Shown here piece by piece: positions 38,148 to 46,928 of a DNA stretch of 64,000 bases. The position numbers and the translations under genes are program-made. Origin of the DNA: Engelhardtia mirabilis. GTDB lineage: Bacteria; Planctomycetota; UBA1135; GCA-002686595. The notes under the pieces were generated by a model. It did not search any database. It worked only from the letters and a program-made list of their open reading frames with translations, and was not told the DNA's origin. The stretch spans positions 4,154,001 to 4,218,000 of the forward strand of contig CP036296.1 of the NCBI GenBank assembly GCA_007751255.1. The letters run 5' to 3'. The first letter of the stretch is position 1, and the number at the start of each line of letters is the position of its first letter.

Positions 38148-38806
38148 GCTTCGCGGGCGCCCTGGCGCTGACGAGCCTGTGGTTGGCGGAGGCGGCGGTT
38201 TTGTGCCTGGCACCGTGCGAACGCCTACCGCGTGACGAGCGTCACCCCTGGCACGAGACCCAAGCCGAGCTGGACCTGCGCCCCGAGCGGGGACTGTTCG
38301 AGGTCGCGGTCCGCATCGATGCGCTGGAGTTGGAACAGGCCCTCAGCCGGCGGGCGGGACGCCGCCTGTCCCTGGATCGCACCGACGAGGTCGCCCCCCA
38401 GCTCGAGGCCTGGACGCGCGAATCCTTCCTGGCCCGCAGCGCCGGCGGCTCTTGGGCCACGCTGAACTGGGTCGGCTTCGAGGCCGAGGTGCGCGACGCC
38501 TGGATCTTCTTCGAGTTGATCCTGCCGCCGGGGCCCGGGCCGTTGAGCCTGTCGAACCAGATGCTGTTCGAGCGCAACGCGTTCCAGTCCAACAAGCTCT
38601 TCGTGCGAGCCGAGGACTTCGGTGCCGTCCTGGTGTGCGAGCCGGGCGCCCCGTGGGCCACGTTGAGCGCCGTCGACCTGCCCCCACCCCCGGGGCCACA
38701 GGTCGGCTGGTCCGTGCGCTTGCCTCCCCTGCCGGGCACCTTCGCCGCGCGGCTCGCGGCCGAGGGCACCGACTCGCCGGCGATCCCGGGCCCCATCGGA
38801 GGCTGA
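38144..38806 (+). CDS. DUF6702 family protein
   Basis: The 220-residue protein shows the DUF6702 pattern: it starts its conserved part at HPWHETQAELDL, has EVAVRIDALELEQALSR and ends the core with SNQMLFERNAFQSNKLF. The function of the family is unknown; members are exported. The start is GTG at 38144, in a GTGA overlap with the aminopeptidase gene. The first 25 or so residues form a signal-like hydrophobic stretch (LALTSLWLAEAAVLCLAPC), part of which (AAVLCLAPCERLP) is encoded by a dispersed repeat. If the repeat inserted here, it became part of the export signal. Confidence 0.72.
   Translation: MSFAGALALTSLWLAEAAVLCLAPCERLPRDERHPWHETQAELDLRPERGLFEVAVRIDALELEQALSRRAGRRLSLDRTDEVAPQLEAWTRESFLARSAGGSWATLNWVGFEAEVRDAWIFFELILPPGPGPLSLSNQMLFERNAFQSNKLFVRAEDFGAVLVCEPGAPWATLSAVDLPPPPGPQVGWSVRLPPLPGTFAARLAAEGTDSPAIPGPIGG
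38190..38228 (+). repeat. Dispersed repeat inside the DUF6702 5' coding end
   Basis: These 39 bases match 53421-53459, part of the right arm of the giant hairpin, with one mismatch at 38217. They include the palindromic-looking core GTGCCTGGCAC. The match starts and ends sharply and lies fully in frame in the gene. Confidence 0.9.
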
Positions 38807-38825
38807 GCGGGACCGGCCTACAGGT

Positions 38826-38848
38826 CCGCGGCAACGGCGACGCCGCGG
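38826..38848. terminator. Hairpin between convergent genes
   Basis: CCGCGGC (38826-38832) pairs with GCCGCGG (38842-38848) in the 67-base gap between the DUF6702 gene and the convergent DUF4340 gene. No U-tract follows. Confidence 0.4.
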
Positions 38849-38873
38849 TCGCGGAACCGGCCAGCGATGCGCG

Positions 38874-39977
38874 CTACGAGTTGTCGGTTGCCCCGTCGGA
38901 CTCCACCTCGTCGGCCGCCGCCGGCTCCGCCAGCCAGTCCTCCCAGGTCGCGAGCAGGGCCTCGGCCTTCCAAGCGGGGAGCTGGAACGCCCAGGGCTCC
39001 CAGGCCTCGTTCCAGGACTCGGCCTGGGCCGCTGTCACGACCAACTCGGTTGTCGCGGCGCCGCCATCCGATTCCGGCTGCGGGCCCACCGGCGCCGGCG
39101 GAGCCTCGCTGGCCTCGGCGTGCAGCCGCGCCCAAGGACCGCCCCCATCACCCCCGCGCCACAGCTCGAGCACCACCGCACCGCCATCGCCGGCCTCGAA
39201 GCGCACTCGACGCAGGGGCTCGCCGACCGTGTGCTCGCCGTCGGCCCGGGTGACGTCGTCGAAGTTGATCCGCGCCGCCTGGCCGAACAGGGGCGTGAAG
39301 GGATCGGCGGGCTCCAGCTCACGCCCTTCGGGGACGCCCCCCACAGGCCGCGGGTCCCCGTCGGCGTCGCGCTCCAGCACGAGTTCGAGGTCGCCCGAGA
39401 TGACCACCCGCTGCACCTTGGCTGCGGGCAGCGCGACCAACTGCATGTCGAGCCACGTCCGAGCCCCGGCCTGGGGTCGCAGGCTCCCGCCACACAACCA
39501 GACCTGGTCCTCGCCCTCGCGGCGCAGGTAGACCGCCTCGCTGGGGCTCCACTGGCTCTTGCCGACCCACACGTCGGCCAGGACATCGCCCCCATCGGAG
39601 CGCACCTCGACGCGAGTCCCCGTGCCCTCGCCCTCGGCCGCCACTTGCAGATCTCCGTGGCGATCGGGCCGGGCCGTGCGCGGCTCGGCATCGCTCAGGC
39701 GAGCGAGGTCGATCAAGAGGTCGCGCACCGGCTCGAAGCGCGCCGGATAGCCGGACTTCGACGCGACGCGCCAGACGCCGTCGACGCGCTGCAGTTCGAC
39801 CGCGTCGTTCGGGCCCGTGACGGTGATCTCGGCGGCGTCGTTGACCTCCTCGGCGAGGGCCGGCAGGAAGGCCTCCCGGGCGCGCTCGCGATCGGCGTGC
39901 ACGCCGTCGTCATGGGTCCACCACAGGAGGCCGGCGACGGCCAGGCAGGCAATCAGGGTGAGCTGGGTGCGTGTCAT
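38874..39977 (-). CDS. DUF4340 domain protein
   Basis: This 367-residue protein has one N-terminal membrane helix (LTLIACLAVAGLLWW). DUF4340-type repeats follow, with ITVTGPNDAVELQRVDGVWR, WVGKSQWSPSEAVYLRREGE and similar segments. Such proteins are found next to Gld-type ABC transporters in many Planctomycetota and related bacteria, with the bulk in the periplasm. The C-terminal 60 residues are Trp- and Ala-rich. It is the last gene of a four-gene minus-strand operon, 9 bases after the GldG-like gene. The molecular role is unknown. Confidence 0.85.
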   Translation of the reverse strand: MTRTQLTLIACLAVAGLLWWTHDDGVHADRERAREAFLPALAEEVNDAAEITVTGPNDAVELQRVDGVWRVASKSGYPARFEPVRDLLIDLARLSDAEPRTARPDRHGDLQVAAEGEGTGTRVEVRSDGGDVLADVWVGKSQWSPSEAVYLRREGEDQVWLCGGSLRPQAGARTWLDMQLVALPAAKVQRVVISGDLELVLERDADGDPRPVGGVPEGRELEPADPFTPLFGQAARINFDDVTRADGEHTVGEPLRRVRFEAGDGGAVVLELWRGGDGGGPWARLHAEASEAPPAPVGPQPESDGGAATTELVVTAAQAESWNEAWEPWAFQLPAWKAEALLATWEDWLAEPAAADEVESDGATDNS

Positions 39978-39986
39978 GGGTCGATC

Positions 39987-41888
39987 TCAGCTGCGCGCCG
40001 CGCGTCGGCCACGCCTCCACAGGGACAGGCCCGTGAGGAGCGCGACCAGGGTCGGCATCCCCAGGACGTTGGCGAGCATCAGTCGTTGGCCCAGTCGATC
40101 GATGTCCTCCTGCAGCCCGTGCCGGACCGCGCGCAGCTCCTTGCGCGCCACCAGCATCTCCTGCTGGAGCCGATCGAGCTCGGCGGCCTGCGCGTCGGAG
40201 AGGATCATCTGGTCCTCGCCCGTCTTCTCGCGCTGCAACTCGTTGATCCGCGCCTGGGCCTCACCGATCTCCCCTTGCAGCTCGGCCTCGCGCGCCTGGT
40301 ACTTGGCCTCGGCATCGCGGCGCAGATCCTCGACCCGCTCGAAGGACCGCTGACCCGTCCCGCCGCCGCGCAGGCCCAACAGGACGCCGTCGCCACCCAG
40401 GGCCTCGACCGCGTTGAGCAGGAAGTCCCCGTTGTCCGCCAGGCGGGCGTAACCGAGCAGCATCTGCCCGAAGCGCTGCTCCTGGATCCAGTTCCTGTCC
40501 GCCAGGAGATCGGCGTCGGCGACCAGCACGATGCCACCGGCCGTTGCGGTCTCGGGCTCGCCCGAGGCCCCATCGACGTCCTCGGCCCCATCGCCTCCGG
40601 CGTCGTCAGCGGCGAAGGCACGCCCGATCTGCCCGCTCAGCCGCGCGGCGATGGTCAGCGGTCCATCCGCGGAGACCAAGGCGCTCGCGAACCCGCGCGG
40701 ATCCGGGAAGCCCGCCACCGTCGCCGAGGGCAGGGTGCCCGCGTCGTCGGACGTGGTCAGGATCGGCTCGAGCTTCACCTTCGCGCCGTCCCGCAGCCGC
40801 AAGGAGCCCGCGCTGGCGACGTTGATCGCCTCGAGCCGCGCCACGAGCGGGTCGTCGCCGGCCAGGGAATCGCCACGCAGTTGCGGCCAGGTCACCATGT
40901 CGGTCTGCTCGATCCCGCCCCGCCGATTGCGGACGGTCACGCGCTGCGCCTGCGCGCGATCGCCGACCACGCGCGACGGATCGAACTCGACGCCCCAGGC
41001 CTCGAGCAGCGGCCCCAGGTCCGAGGACTCCGGTCCCGGCATCGAACCACTGAAGGGGTCGGGCTCGCCGGCCACCGCCTCGCAGTGCGGGTCGACGAAG
41101 GCGATCAAGTCGCCCCCGCCGAAGGCGAACTCGTCGATCGCGCGCAAGAGGCCGTCGGACAGCCCCTTCGGGTGGGCCAGGACCACCACCTCGGCGTCCT
41201 CGGGCAGGGCCTCGGCGTCGGGCGCGACCAGCTCCACCTCGGCCGCCTTGCGCAGCTGCGTCAGCACCTGCCAGGGCGGCTCCGGCGGAGGCCCGCCGGA
41301 GAGCGCGGCCATCGGATCGGCCGGCCCGCCCTCCAGGGGTAGGGACGTGATCAACGCCACCTTGGTCGGCGAGGTCCGGTCGAGCGCGTAGATCAGGCGC
41401 GCGACCTCGTACTCCAAGAGGGCCTCGTCACTCGGGTCGAGGAACGGGATCGACTCGCTCTCGTCGACGGAGTTGTGGGCGACCAACCCCAGGGTCAGGG
41501 CCGCTCCGGTGCCGTCGATGGGCAAGGCCGCGAGGCCCGCGGCGGTGGCCTGGTCCTCGGCCTCGGAGAAGGGCTCGGGGTCGAGCACCTCGAGGCTGAG
41601 CTTGCCGTCCGAGGCCAACACCAGCTCCTCGAGGAACTCGCGCACGCGCTGGGCGTGGGCCCGGTAGGCGGGCAGTTCCTTGGCCGAGGTGTCGGACCAA
41701 TAGAGCTGCAGTCGCACGGGCTCCGACAGCCCGCTGACCAGCTCCCGCGTGCCCTCGTCGAGGGTGTAGAGGTGGTCGGCGGTCCAGTCCGCTCGGGCCC
41801 AGCCGAGGGTGCGATCGAACAGGGCGTTGGTGGAGAGCAGGCCGACGACGACCGCCGCCGCTCCGAACAGGACGTTGTGGCGATTCAC
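39987..41888 (-). CDS. GldG-family ABC transporter accessory protein
   Basis: The 633-residue protein has an N-terminal membrane helix (NVLFGAAAVVVGLLSTNAL) and then the GldG/IFT52-like periplasmic domain, with LYTLDEGTRELVSGLSEPVR, RVREFLEELVLASDGKLSLE and TSPTKVALITSLPLEGG. A coiled-coil of about 90 residues (KYQAREAELQGEIGEAQARI and onward) precedes a C-terminal transmembrane helix. GldG acts with GldA and GldF in Bacteroidetes gliding; in other phyla the module has no known gliding role. It sits 4 bases after the permease gene. Confidence 0.88.
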   Translation of the reverse strand: MNRHNVLFGAAAVVVGLLSTNALFDRTLGWARADWTADHLYTLDEGTRELVSGLSEPVRLQLYWSDTSAKELPAYRAHAQRVREFLEELVLASDGKLSLEVLDPEPFSEAEDQATAAGLAALPIDGTGAALTLGLVAHNSVDESESIPFLDPSDEALLEYEVARLIYALDRTSPTKVALITSLPLEGGPADPMAALSGGPPPEPPWQVLTQLRKAAEVELVAPDAEALPEDAEVVVLAHPKGLSDGLLRAIDEFAFGGGDLIAFVDPHCEAVAGEPDPFSGSMPGPESSDLGPLLEAWGVEFDPSRVVGDRAQAQRVTVRNRRGGIEQTDMVTWPQLRGDSLAGDDPLVARLEAINVASAGSLRLRDGAKVKLEPILTTSDDAGTLPSATVAGFPDPRGFASALVSADGPLTIAARLSGQIGRAFAADDAGGDGAEDVDGASGEPETATAGGIVLVADADLLADRNWIQEQRFGQMLLGYARLADNGDFLLNAVEALGGDGVLLGLRGGGTGQRSFERVEDLRRDAEAKYQAREAELQGEIGEAQARINELQREKTGEDQMILSDAQAAELDRLQQEMLVARKELRAVRHGLQEDIDRLGQRLMLANVLGMPTLVALLTGLSLWRRGRRAARS

Positions 41889-41892
41889 GTTC

Positions 41893-42741
41893 CTAATCCG
41901 CCTTCTTCCAGTCCAAGACGAGCACGTTGAGGAACAACGCCCCGGCCATCACGGCCAGGAAGTAGAGCACGTCGCGCAGGTCGACGACGCCGCGCTGCAG
42001 GGCTTCGAAGTGGGTCAACAGGCTCAGACCCGCGACCGAGTCGACCACGAATTCCGGCGCCCAGCCGGAGAGGAAGCCCAACACGAGGGGGAAGCCCGAC
42101 AGCAGCAGCCCCAGGCAGACCACCACGCAGACCACGAAGGCCACGACCTGGTTCTTCGAAAGGGCCGATAAGCAGGAGCCCACCGCGAGGAAGCTGCCCG
42201 CCATCAGGGCCGCACCGAGGTAGCTGGCCAGGATCACCCCATGGTCCGGATCCCCGAGGTAGGAGACCGTCATCCACAGGGGGAAGGTCAGGGCCAGGGC
42301 CACGCAGGCGAAGGCCCAGGCCGCCAGGAACTTGCCCAGCACCAGATCGCTCAGGCGCACCGGCAGGGTCACGAGCAACTCGACGGTGCCGATGCGGCGC
42401 TCCTCGGCCCACAGGCGCATGGCGATGGCCGGCACCAGGAACAGGTACAGCCACGGCAGGTAGCCGAAGAATGGACGCAGGTCCGCCTGGCCCCGCTCGT
42501 AGAGCCCGCCCAGTTGGAAGGTGAAGGCCCCGGTGAGGAACAGGAAGATCACCAGGAACGTCGCGGCCAGGGGCGTCGCGAAGTAGCTCGCGAACTCCCG
42601 CCGGAACACCGCAAGCAGGGGCCGGCCGACCGTAGCGGGCAGGCGCGGGGTCGAGGCCGCCGCCCGCTCCGGGCGGTCGGCGGGCGTGGCGCGCTCCGGG
42701 CGCGGGACGCTCAGCGGCCTCGAATCGGTCGTTGCGCTCAT
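41893..42741 (-). CDS. GldF-like ABC-2 permease
   Basis: The 282-residue membrane protein has six or more transmembrane helices after a 35-residue cytoplasmic lead rich in Pro/Arg. Family marks are VFRREFASYFATPLAATFLV at the first helix, AIAMRLWAEERRIGTVELLV in the exporter loop and LTHFEALQRGVVDLRDVLYF near the end. All fit the GldF/ABC-2 permeases. I chose ATG 42741 because it overlaps the ATPase gene stop as ATGA. That overlap only makes sense if translation once reached the end of the full ATPase frame, which is now broken. Confidence 0.9.
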   Translation of the reverse strand: MSATTDSRPLSVPRPERATPADRPERAAASTPRLPATVGRPLLAVFRREFASYFATPLAATFLVIFLFLTGAFTFQLGGLYERGQADLRPFFGYLPWLYLFLVPAIAMRLWAEERRIGTVELLVTLPVRLSDLVLGKFLAAWAFACVALALTFPLWMTVSYLGDPDHGVILASYLGAALMAGSFLAVGSCLSALSKNQVVAFVVCVVVCLGLLLSGFPLVLGFLSGWAPEFVVDSVAGLSLLTHFEALQRGVVDLRDVLYFLAVMAGALFLNVLVLDWKKAD

Positions 42742-42929
42742 GCGCCCACCCCCGACTCGATTCGCTCCGCACCCACGGCGGGCACGTCGCTGGTGGTCAG
42801 CTCGCGGAAGACGACATCCAGCTGCGGACGCCCTTCCATCGGCGCGCGCGCGGCGAGGTCCTCGGGGGTGCCGTCGAACACGATGCGGCCGCGGTTGACG
42901 ATCACCGCGCGCGTGCACACCGCGCCGAC
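42738..42929 (-). pseudogene. Severed 3' part of the GldA-like ATPase gene
   Basis: These 63 codons continue the ATPase frame after the TAG at 42930-42932 without any shift. They encode the expected continuation (VCTRAVIVNRGRIVFDG, then TPEDLAA) and the C-terminal tail up to a TGA that overlaps the permease start. A GTG at 42920 could restart translation. Nothing else in this part looks decayed. Confidence 0.8.
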
Positions 42930-43517
42930 CTACTCGAGGATGTGCGTCGAAAGCACCACCGCCTTGTCGGCAGCGAGGCTGCGAACCAGCTCGCGCACCT
43001 CGTGCTTCTGGTTGGGGTCCAGGCCGTCGGTGGGCTCGTCCAAGATCAGCAGTCGCGGATCGTGGAGCAGGGCCTGGGCGATGCCGACCCGGCGCCGAAA
43101 GCCCTTCGAGAGGGTCTCGATCGACTGGTGCATCACGCTCTCCAGGTGCACCGCCTCGACCACCGTGTCCATGCGCTCGCGCAGGGCCCCTCCACTCAGG
43201 CCACGCACGTCGGCGAGGAAGCGCAGGAACTCGCGCACGGTCATGTCCGGATAGCCGGGCGCGCCTTCAGGCAGGTAGCCGAGCTGGCGCTTGGCGAGCA
43301 GGGGCGCTCGGCGCAGGTCGTGGCCGCAGATCGAGACCGAGCCCGCGTCGGGCTCGAGGAAGCCCGTGACGAGCTTCATCGTCGTGGATTTGCCAGCACC
43401 GTTGGGTCCCAGGAAGCCGACCACCTCACCGGGGGCGACGGTCAGATCGATGCCGTCGACAGCCAGGATGGGGCCGAATCGCTTCCGCAGACCGCGAGCA
43501 TCCAGGATCGTGTCCAT
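42930..43517 (-). CDS. GldA-like ABC transporter ATP-binding protein, cut by an in-frame TAG
   Basis: From ATG 43517 the frame runs 195 residues and stops at TAG 42930-42932. It holds Walker A GPNGAGKST, a Q-loop region GYLPEGAPGYPDMTVREFL, signature TLSKGFRRRVGIAQ, Walker B LLILDEPTDGLDP and the H-loop in VLSTHILE. Related ATPases read HILEEVEAVC at this place, so the TAG stands where a Glu codon (GAG) is usual, one base change away. The catalytic core is complete and 63 C-terminal residues are lost. TAG ends other genes here (for example at 61322 and 32025), so it is a normal stop. Sequencing error, recent nonsense mutation or readthrough are all possible. Confidence 0.85.
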   Translation of the reverse strand: MDTILDARGLRKRFGPILAVDGIDLTVAPGEVVGFLGPNGAGKSTTMKLVTGFLEPDAGSVSICGHDLRRAPLLAKRQLGYLPEGAPGYPDMTVREFLRFLADVRGLSGGALRERMDTVVEAVHLESVMHQSIETLSKGFRRRVGIAQALLHDPRLLILDEPTDGLDPNQKHEVRELVRSLAADKAVVLSTHILE

Positions 43518-43630
43518 GGGGGCGGAGCGGTTGAAGACGGGGCGGTTCGTGAACTCGCGCGGGACTACGACCGCCGCCCGGACCCGTTGGTGGGTCGACG
43601 AAGAAGAAGTGCGCGGGGCGCCGATCGCGG

Positions 43631-44533
43631 TCATCCCGACGGCGGGCCGTCCAGGCGCGCGCGCAGGGCGCGGGCGAAGACCTCGCCCATCCGCGGCCCC
43701 TGCTCGGGATAGAGGTAGGGCTCCACCAACTCGAGCTCCATCAGCAACAGACCCCCCTCGGGTCCGCGCACCATGTCGACGCGAGCCTGCAACAGGGGTT
43801 CGTCGGTCGCGGCCGCCAGCACCGCGCGCGCGAGGGCCAGCTCCTCGGGGCTGGGCAGGTGCACCCGCTCCCGAGCGCCGAAGATCGACTGCACGCGGTA
43901 GTCCCCCGCCGCCGGCAGCTTCTGGGCGCAGTGGGAGAACTCCGGCCCGAAGAAGACGAAGGAGTACTCGCCCTCGGTCGCCACCGCCGGGAGGAAGGGC
44001 TGCAGCAGGGCCGCCCCCGGCGGAAGCTCCTCGGCCCCCGGCAGGGACTCGCCCCTGCGAACGCGAGCCTGGCGCCAGGCACAGGCGCCCACCCGCGGCT
44101 TGACCACCAGCTCGTCGCACTGGAGCTCGTCGAAGGCTGCCCCGAGCGTCCCGGCGTCTGCGCGCTCGCGCCACAGGGTCGGCACGATCGGCGCGCCGCG
44201 CTGGCCCAGGTCCGCCAGGTAGCCCTTGTCGAGGTTCCAACGCAGCACGTCGACCGGGTTGAACAGGGGCACGACGCGGGCGAACGACTCGAGTCGCGAA
44301 AGGAACGCCTGGACCTGCTCCGCGTAGTCCCAGGTCGTCCCCACCACCATGGCCTCGAAGTCCCGCGGATCGAGATCCTCCCGATCCCAGACCACCGCGC
44401 GCAGCTCGAGCCCCAGCCGCGCGCAGGCCGCGGCCATGGGCTCGAACTCGAGTTCGTGCTCCCAGTGGTCGGCGCGCCTGTCGGGTCCGCCGCCGACCAT
44501 GCAACGGGAGGTGAGGAAGGCGATCGGTCGCAT
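43631..44533 (-). CDS. ATP-grasp domain protein
   Basis: The 300-residue protein resembles the RimK/glutathione-synthetase-like ATP-grasp ligases. It has an N-terminal pre-grasp part (RPIAFLTSRC, WEHELEFEPMAAACARLG), an ATP-binding part (WNLDKGYLADLGQRGAPIVP, DELVVKPRVGACAW) and a metal-binding end (ARVDMVRGPEGGLLLMELEL). Such enzymes join a carboxylate to an amine via an acyl phosphate. The substrate is not evident. It is 113 bases upstream of the GldA-like gene on the same strand and could be a separate unit. Confidence 0.85.
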   Translation of the reverse strand: MRPIAFLTSRCMVGGGPDRRADHWEHELEFEPMAAACARLGLELRAVVWDREDLDPRDFEAMVVGTTWDYAEQVQAFLSRLESFARVVPLFNPVDVLRWNLDKGYLADLGQRGAPIVPTLWRERADAGTLGAAFDELQCDELVVKPRVGACAWRQARVRRGESLPGAEELPPGAALLQPFLPAVATEGEYSFVFFGPEFSHCAQKLPAAGDYRVQSIFGARERVHLPSPEELALARAVLAAATDEPLLQARVDMVRGPEGGLLLMELELVEPYLYPEQGPRMGEVFARALRARLDGPPSG

Positions 44534-44705
44534 GGTTCGTAGCGGCGCGAGGGCCCGGAGGACTCGCCCTCGCGCGGTCGATCAACCGCCCGAGGAACCC
44601 GGGCGGGGATTAGACCCGACCGCAGGCTCCGGCGCTGCGCCGCCGTTCGAGGGAGTCGACCGCCCTGGCGCGACCCACGATCGCGCCCGAGCCGTCGACG
44701 GGCGC

Positions 44706-46928
44706 TCAACCGCAGTGCAGGTCGCAGGCGCGCTCGAGTACCCGACGCAGGTCCTCGCGCCGATAGGGCTTCGACAGGTGGTGCTCCATGCCCGCGTCCG
44801 CCGAGCGGTGGCGATCCTCGGCACGGGCGCCGGCGGTCAAGGCCACGATCGGGGTCGATCCGTGACCGGGGAGCTGTCGAATGCGACGCGCTGCCTCGTA
44901 GCCGTCCAGGATCGGCATCTGGCAGTCCATCAGGATCACGTCGTAGGGGCCCGCCGCCGCCCTCTCCACCGCGCAAGCGCCATCCTCGACGGTCTCGAAC
45001 GAGCACCCCAGGGCGCGCAGGTGCGCGACGATCAGCCGCGTGTTGACCGGATTGTCTTCGGCGACCAGCACACGCAGCCCCGAATCGCCGGCGGGATCCA
45101 TCCTCCCCAGGGCCGGAAGGGCCACCTTGACCTGGTCCGATCGATCCGCGACCTCGCTGCACAGCAGGCCGCACAGGACGCGATGGACCGACCGCCGCAG
45201 CAGGGGCTTCACGAGCCGCGCAGCCCATCCGCCGGGCGGGTCGGGGATCTGCGCGCCACCCAGGGAGCTGGCGAGCACTACCGGAACCCGATCGAAACCC
45301 GGAAGCGCGCGCAGGCGGCACGCCAGCTCGACGCCGTCCATCCCGGGCATCTGGTGGTCGAGCACGATCGCATCGGGCGGCACGTCGCACGCTGCGAGGG
45401 CTTCCAGCGCATCGCGCGGATCGAGGTAGGAAGTGACCCTGCCGCCGATGGACTCGACGTGGCCGGTGAGGACTCTCGCATTGACCGGGTGGTCGTCGAC
45501 CACCACGACGCGCCGACCGCCGAGGTTCGGCGCCTCGTCCCCCTCCACCAGGGGCTGGTGCGCCGCAAGCAGGGGCAGAACGACGGTGAAGGTCGTTCCG
45601 ACTCCGAGCGTCGACCGCACCTCGACCGTACCGCCCATCATCTGGACCAGGTCGCGCACGATCGCGAGTCCGAGTCCGGTGCCGCCGAAACGTCGAGTCG
45701 TGCTCGAGTCAGCCTGGGAGAAGCGGTCGAAGACATGGCCCAGTCGATGCTCGGGAATCCCGATGCCCGTGTCCTTGACCTGGATCAACAGCTCGCGCGC
45801 GCCGTCGCCGGATCTGCGTTCCGTCGCGCGCACGAGCACGTGGCCCAGCTCGGTGAACTTGATCGCATTGCCGACGAGGTTGGTCAGGACCTGGCGCAAC
45901 CGTGTCGGATCCCCTTGCAGGCCGTCCGGCAGGTCCTCGGACTGCTCGACGATCAACTCGACCGTCCGACCTTCGAGGCCGGAGGCCACCGCCGCGAACG
46001 TGTCGGAGAGCAGCTCGCCGAGCGAGAAGGGGACCGACTCCAGGTTGACGCCGCCGGCCGAGAGCTTGGCCACGTCCAACACGTCGTTGACGATGGCCAA
46101 CAGGGCCTCGCCCGACCGGCCGGCGGTCTCGGCGAGCTCGCGCTGGTCGGTCGACAGCTCGCCCTCGAGCATCAGCTCCGTCATCCCGATCACCCCGTTC
46201 AAGGGTGTCCGGATCTCGTGCGACATGGTGGCCAGGAACTCGTCCTTCGCCCGCGCCCCCTCCAGGGCCTGCTCCCGCGCGCGGGTCAGATCGCGCACCT
46301 TCTCTCGCAGCAGGAGTCGCTGGGGCTCGAAGACCAACAACACCTCGAGCACGAGGGTCAACAGGATCATCGCGGCCAGGGCCCCCACGACCCGCTCCAG
46401 ACGTGCCAGACGCGCCTCGGACTCCGCTTGGTAGGTCCGAACGACGGCCTGCATCCTGGGCAGGAAAGCGCGTTCACGGTCGAGGACTGCACGAACCCGT
46501 CCGACCTCCGTGTCCGCTCCGTCCGCGCGCTCGACGATCTGCCGGGCCGCCGCGATCAACTCCGAGCGGAGCGGCTCGAGGGCCTGCAGCTGGTGGCGGA
46601 TGGCGGAGCTGGTGCCAATGTGCTCGAGAAGCACCACCTGGGCCGAATTGAACTGGCCGATCGACTGCTCGAGCTGGAGCCCAGACTCGACCGGATCCAG
46701 GTTCAGGTCGCTCCGAGACAGGGCCAGAGCCATCGCGTCCTTGGCGATCCTCTGGCTCAGCATCCGCTGCCGACCCGAGAGGTTGATCAACTCGGCGTCC
46801 GCCGCTCCCTCCTGGAGGATCATCTGCACGATCCACAGGGTGGCCAGGACGAGCGCAGCGATGAGGGCAAGTGGCAGCAGGTAGATCGGGCGGACGTTGG
46901 AAGCGGATGTTGTGGGTAGCGGAATCAC
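44706..46928 (-). CDS. Hybrid sensor histidine kinase with two receiver domains
   Basis: The 740-residue protein has two membrane helices (about 15-36 and 185-210) flanking a PilJ-type sensor domain with LINLSGRQRMLSQRIAKDAM. The H-box is FLATMSHEIRTPLNGVIGM, the N-box is VLTNLVGNAIKFTE and the G-boxes are DTGIGIPEHRLG and GGTGLGLAIV. Receiver 1 has VVVVDDHPVN with acceptor in VLDHQMPGMDG; receiver 2 has VLVAEDNPVN with LMDCQMPILDG and SKPYRRED. The start is GTG 46928. No separate response regulator lies next to it, so it is an orphan; output is unknown. Confidence 0.93.
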   Translation of the reverse strand: MIPLPTTSASNVRPIYLLPLALIAALVLATLWIVQMILQEGAADAELINLSGRQRMLSQRIAKDAMALALSRSDLNLDPVESGLQLEQSIGQFNSAQVVLLEHIGTSSAIRHQLQALEPLRSELIAAARQIVERADGADTEVGRVRAVLDRERAFLPRMQAVVRTYQAESEARLARLERVVGALAAMILLTLVLEVLLVFEPQRLLLREKVRDLTRAREQALEGARAKDEFLATMSHEIRTPLNGVIGMTELMLEGELSTDQRELAETAGRSGEALLAIVNDVLDVAKLSAGGVNLESVPFSLGELLSDTFAAVASGLEGRTVELIVEQSEDLPDGLQGDPTRLRQVLTNLVGNAIKFTELGHVLVRATERRSGDGARELLIQVKDTGIGIPEHRLGHVFDRFSQADSSTTRRFGGTGLGLAIVRDLVQMMGGTVEVRSTLGVGTTFTVVLPLLAAHQPLVEGDEAPNLGGRRVVVVDDHPVNARVLTGHVESIGGRVTSYLDPRDALEALAACDVPPDAIVLDHQMPGMDGVELACRLRALPGFDRVPVVLASSLGGAQIPDPPGGWAARLVKPLLRRSVHRVLCGLLCSEVADRSDQVKVALPALGRMDPAGDSGLRVLVAEDNPVNTRLIVAHLRALGCSFETVEDGACAVERAAAGPYDVILMDCQMPILDGYEAARRIRQLPGHGSTPIVALTAGARAEDRHRSADAGMEHHLSKPYRREDLRRVLERACDLHCG

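Noticed and set aside
42930-42932. TAG decoded as pyrrolysine or a reassigned codon
   Set aside because: TAG ends other genes in the window (61322, 15709, 32025), and the site in homologues is an ordinary Glu, not a catalytic residue needing pyrrolysine.
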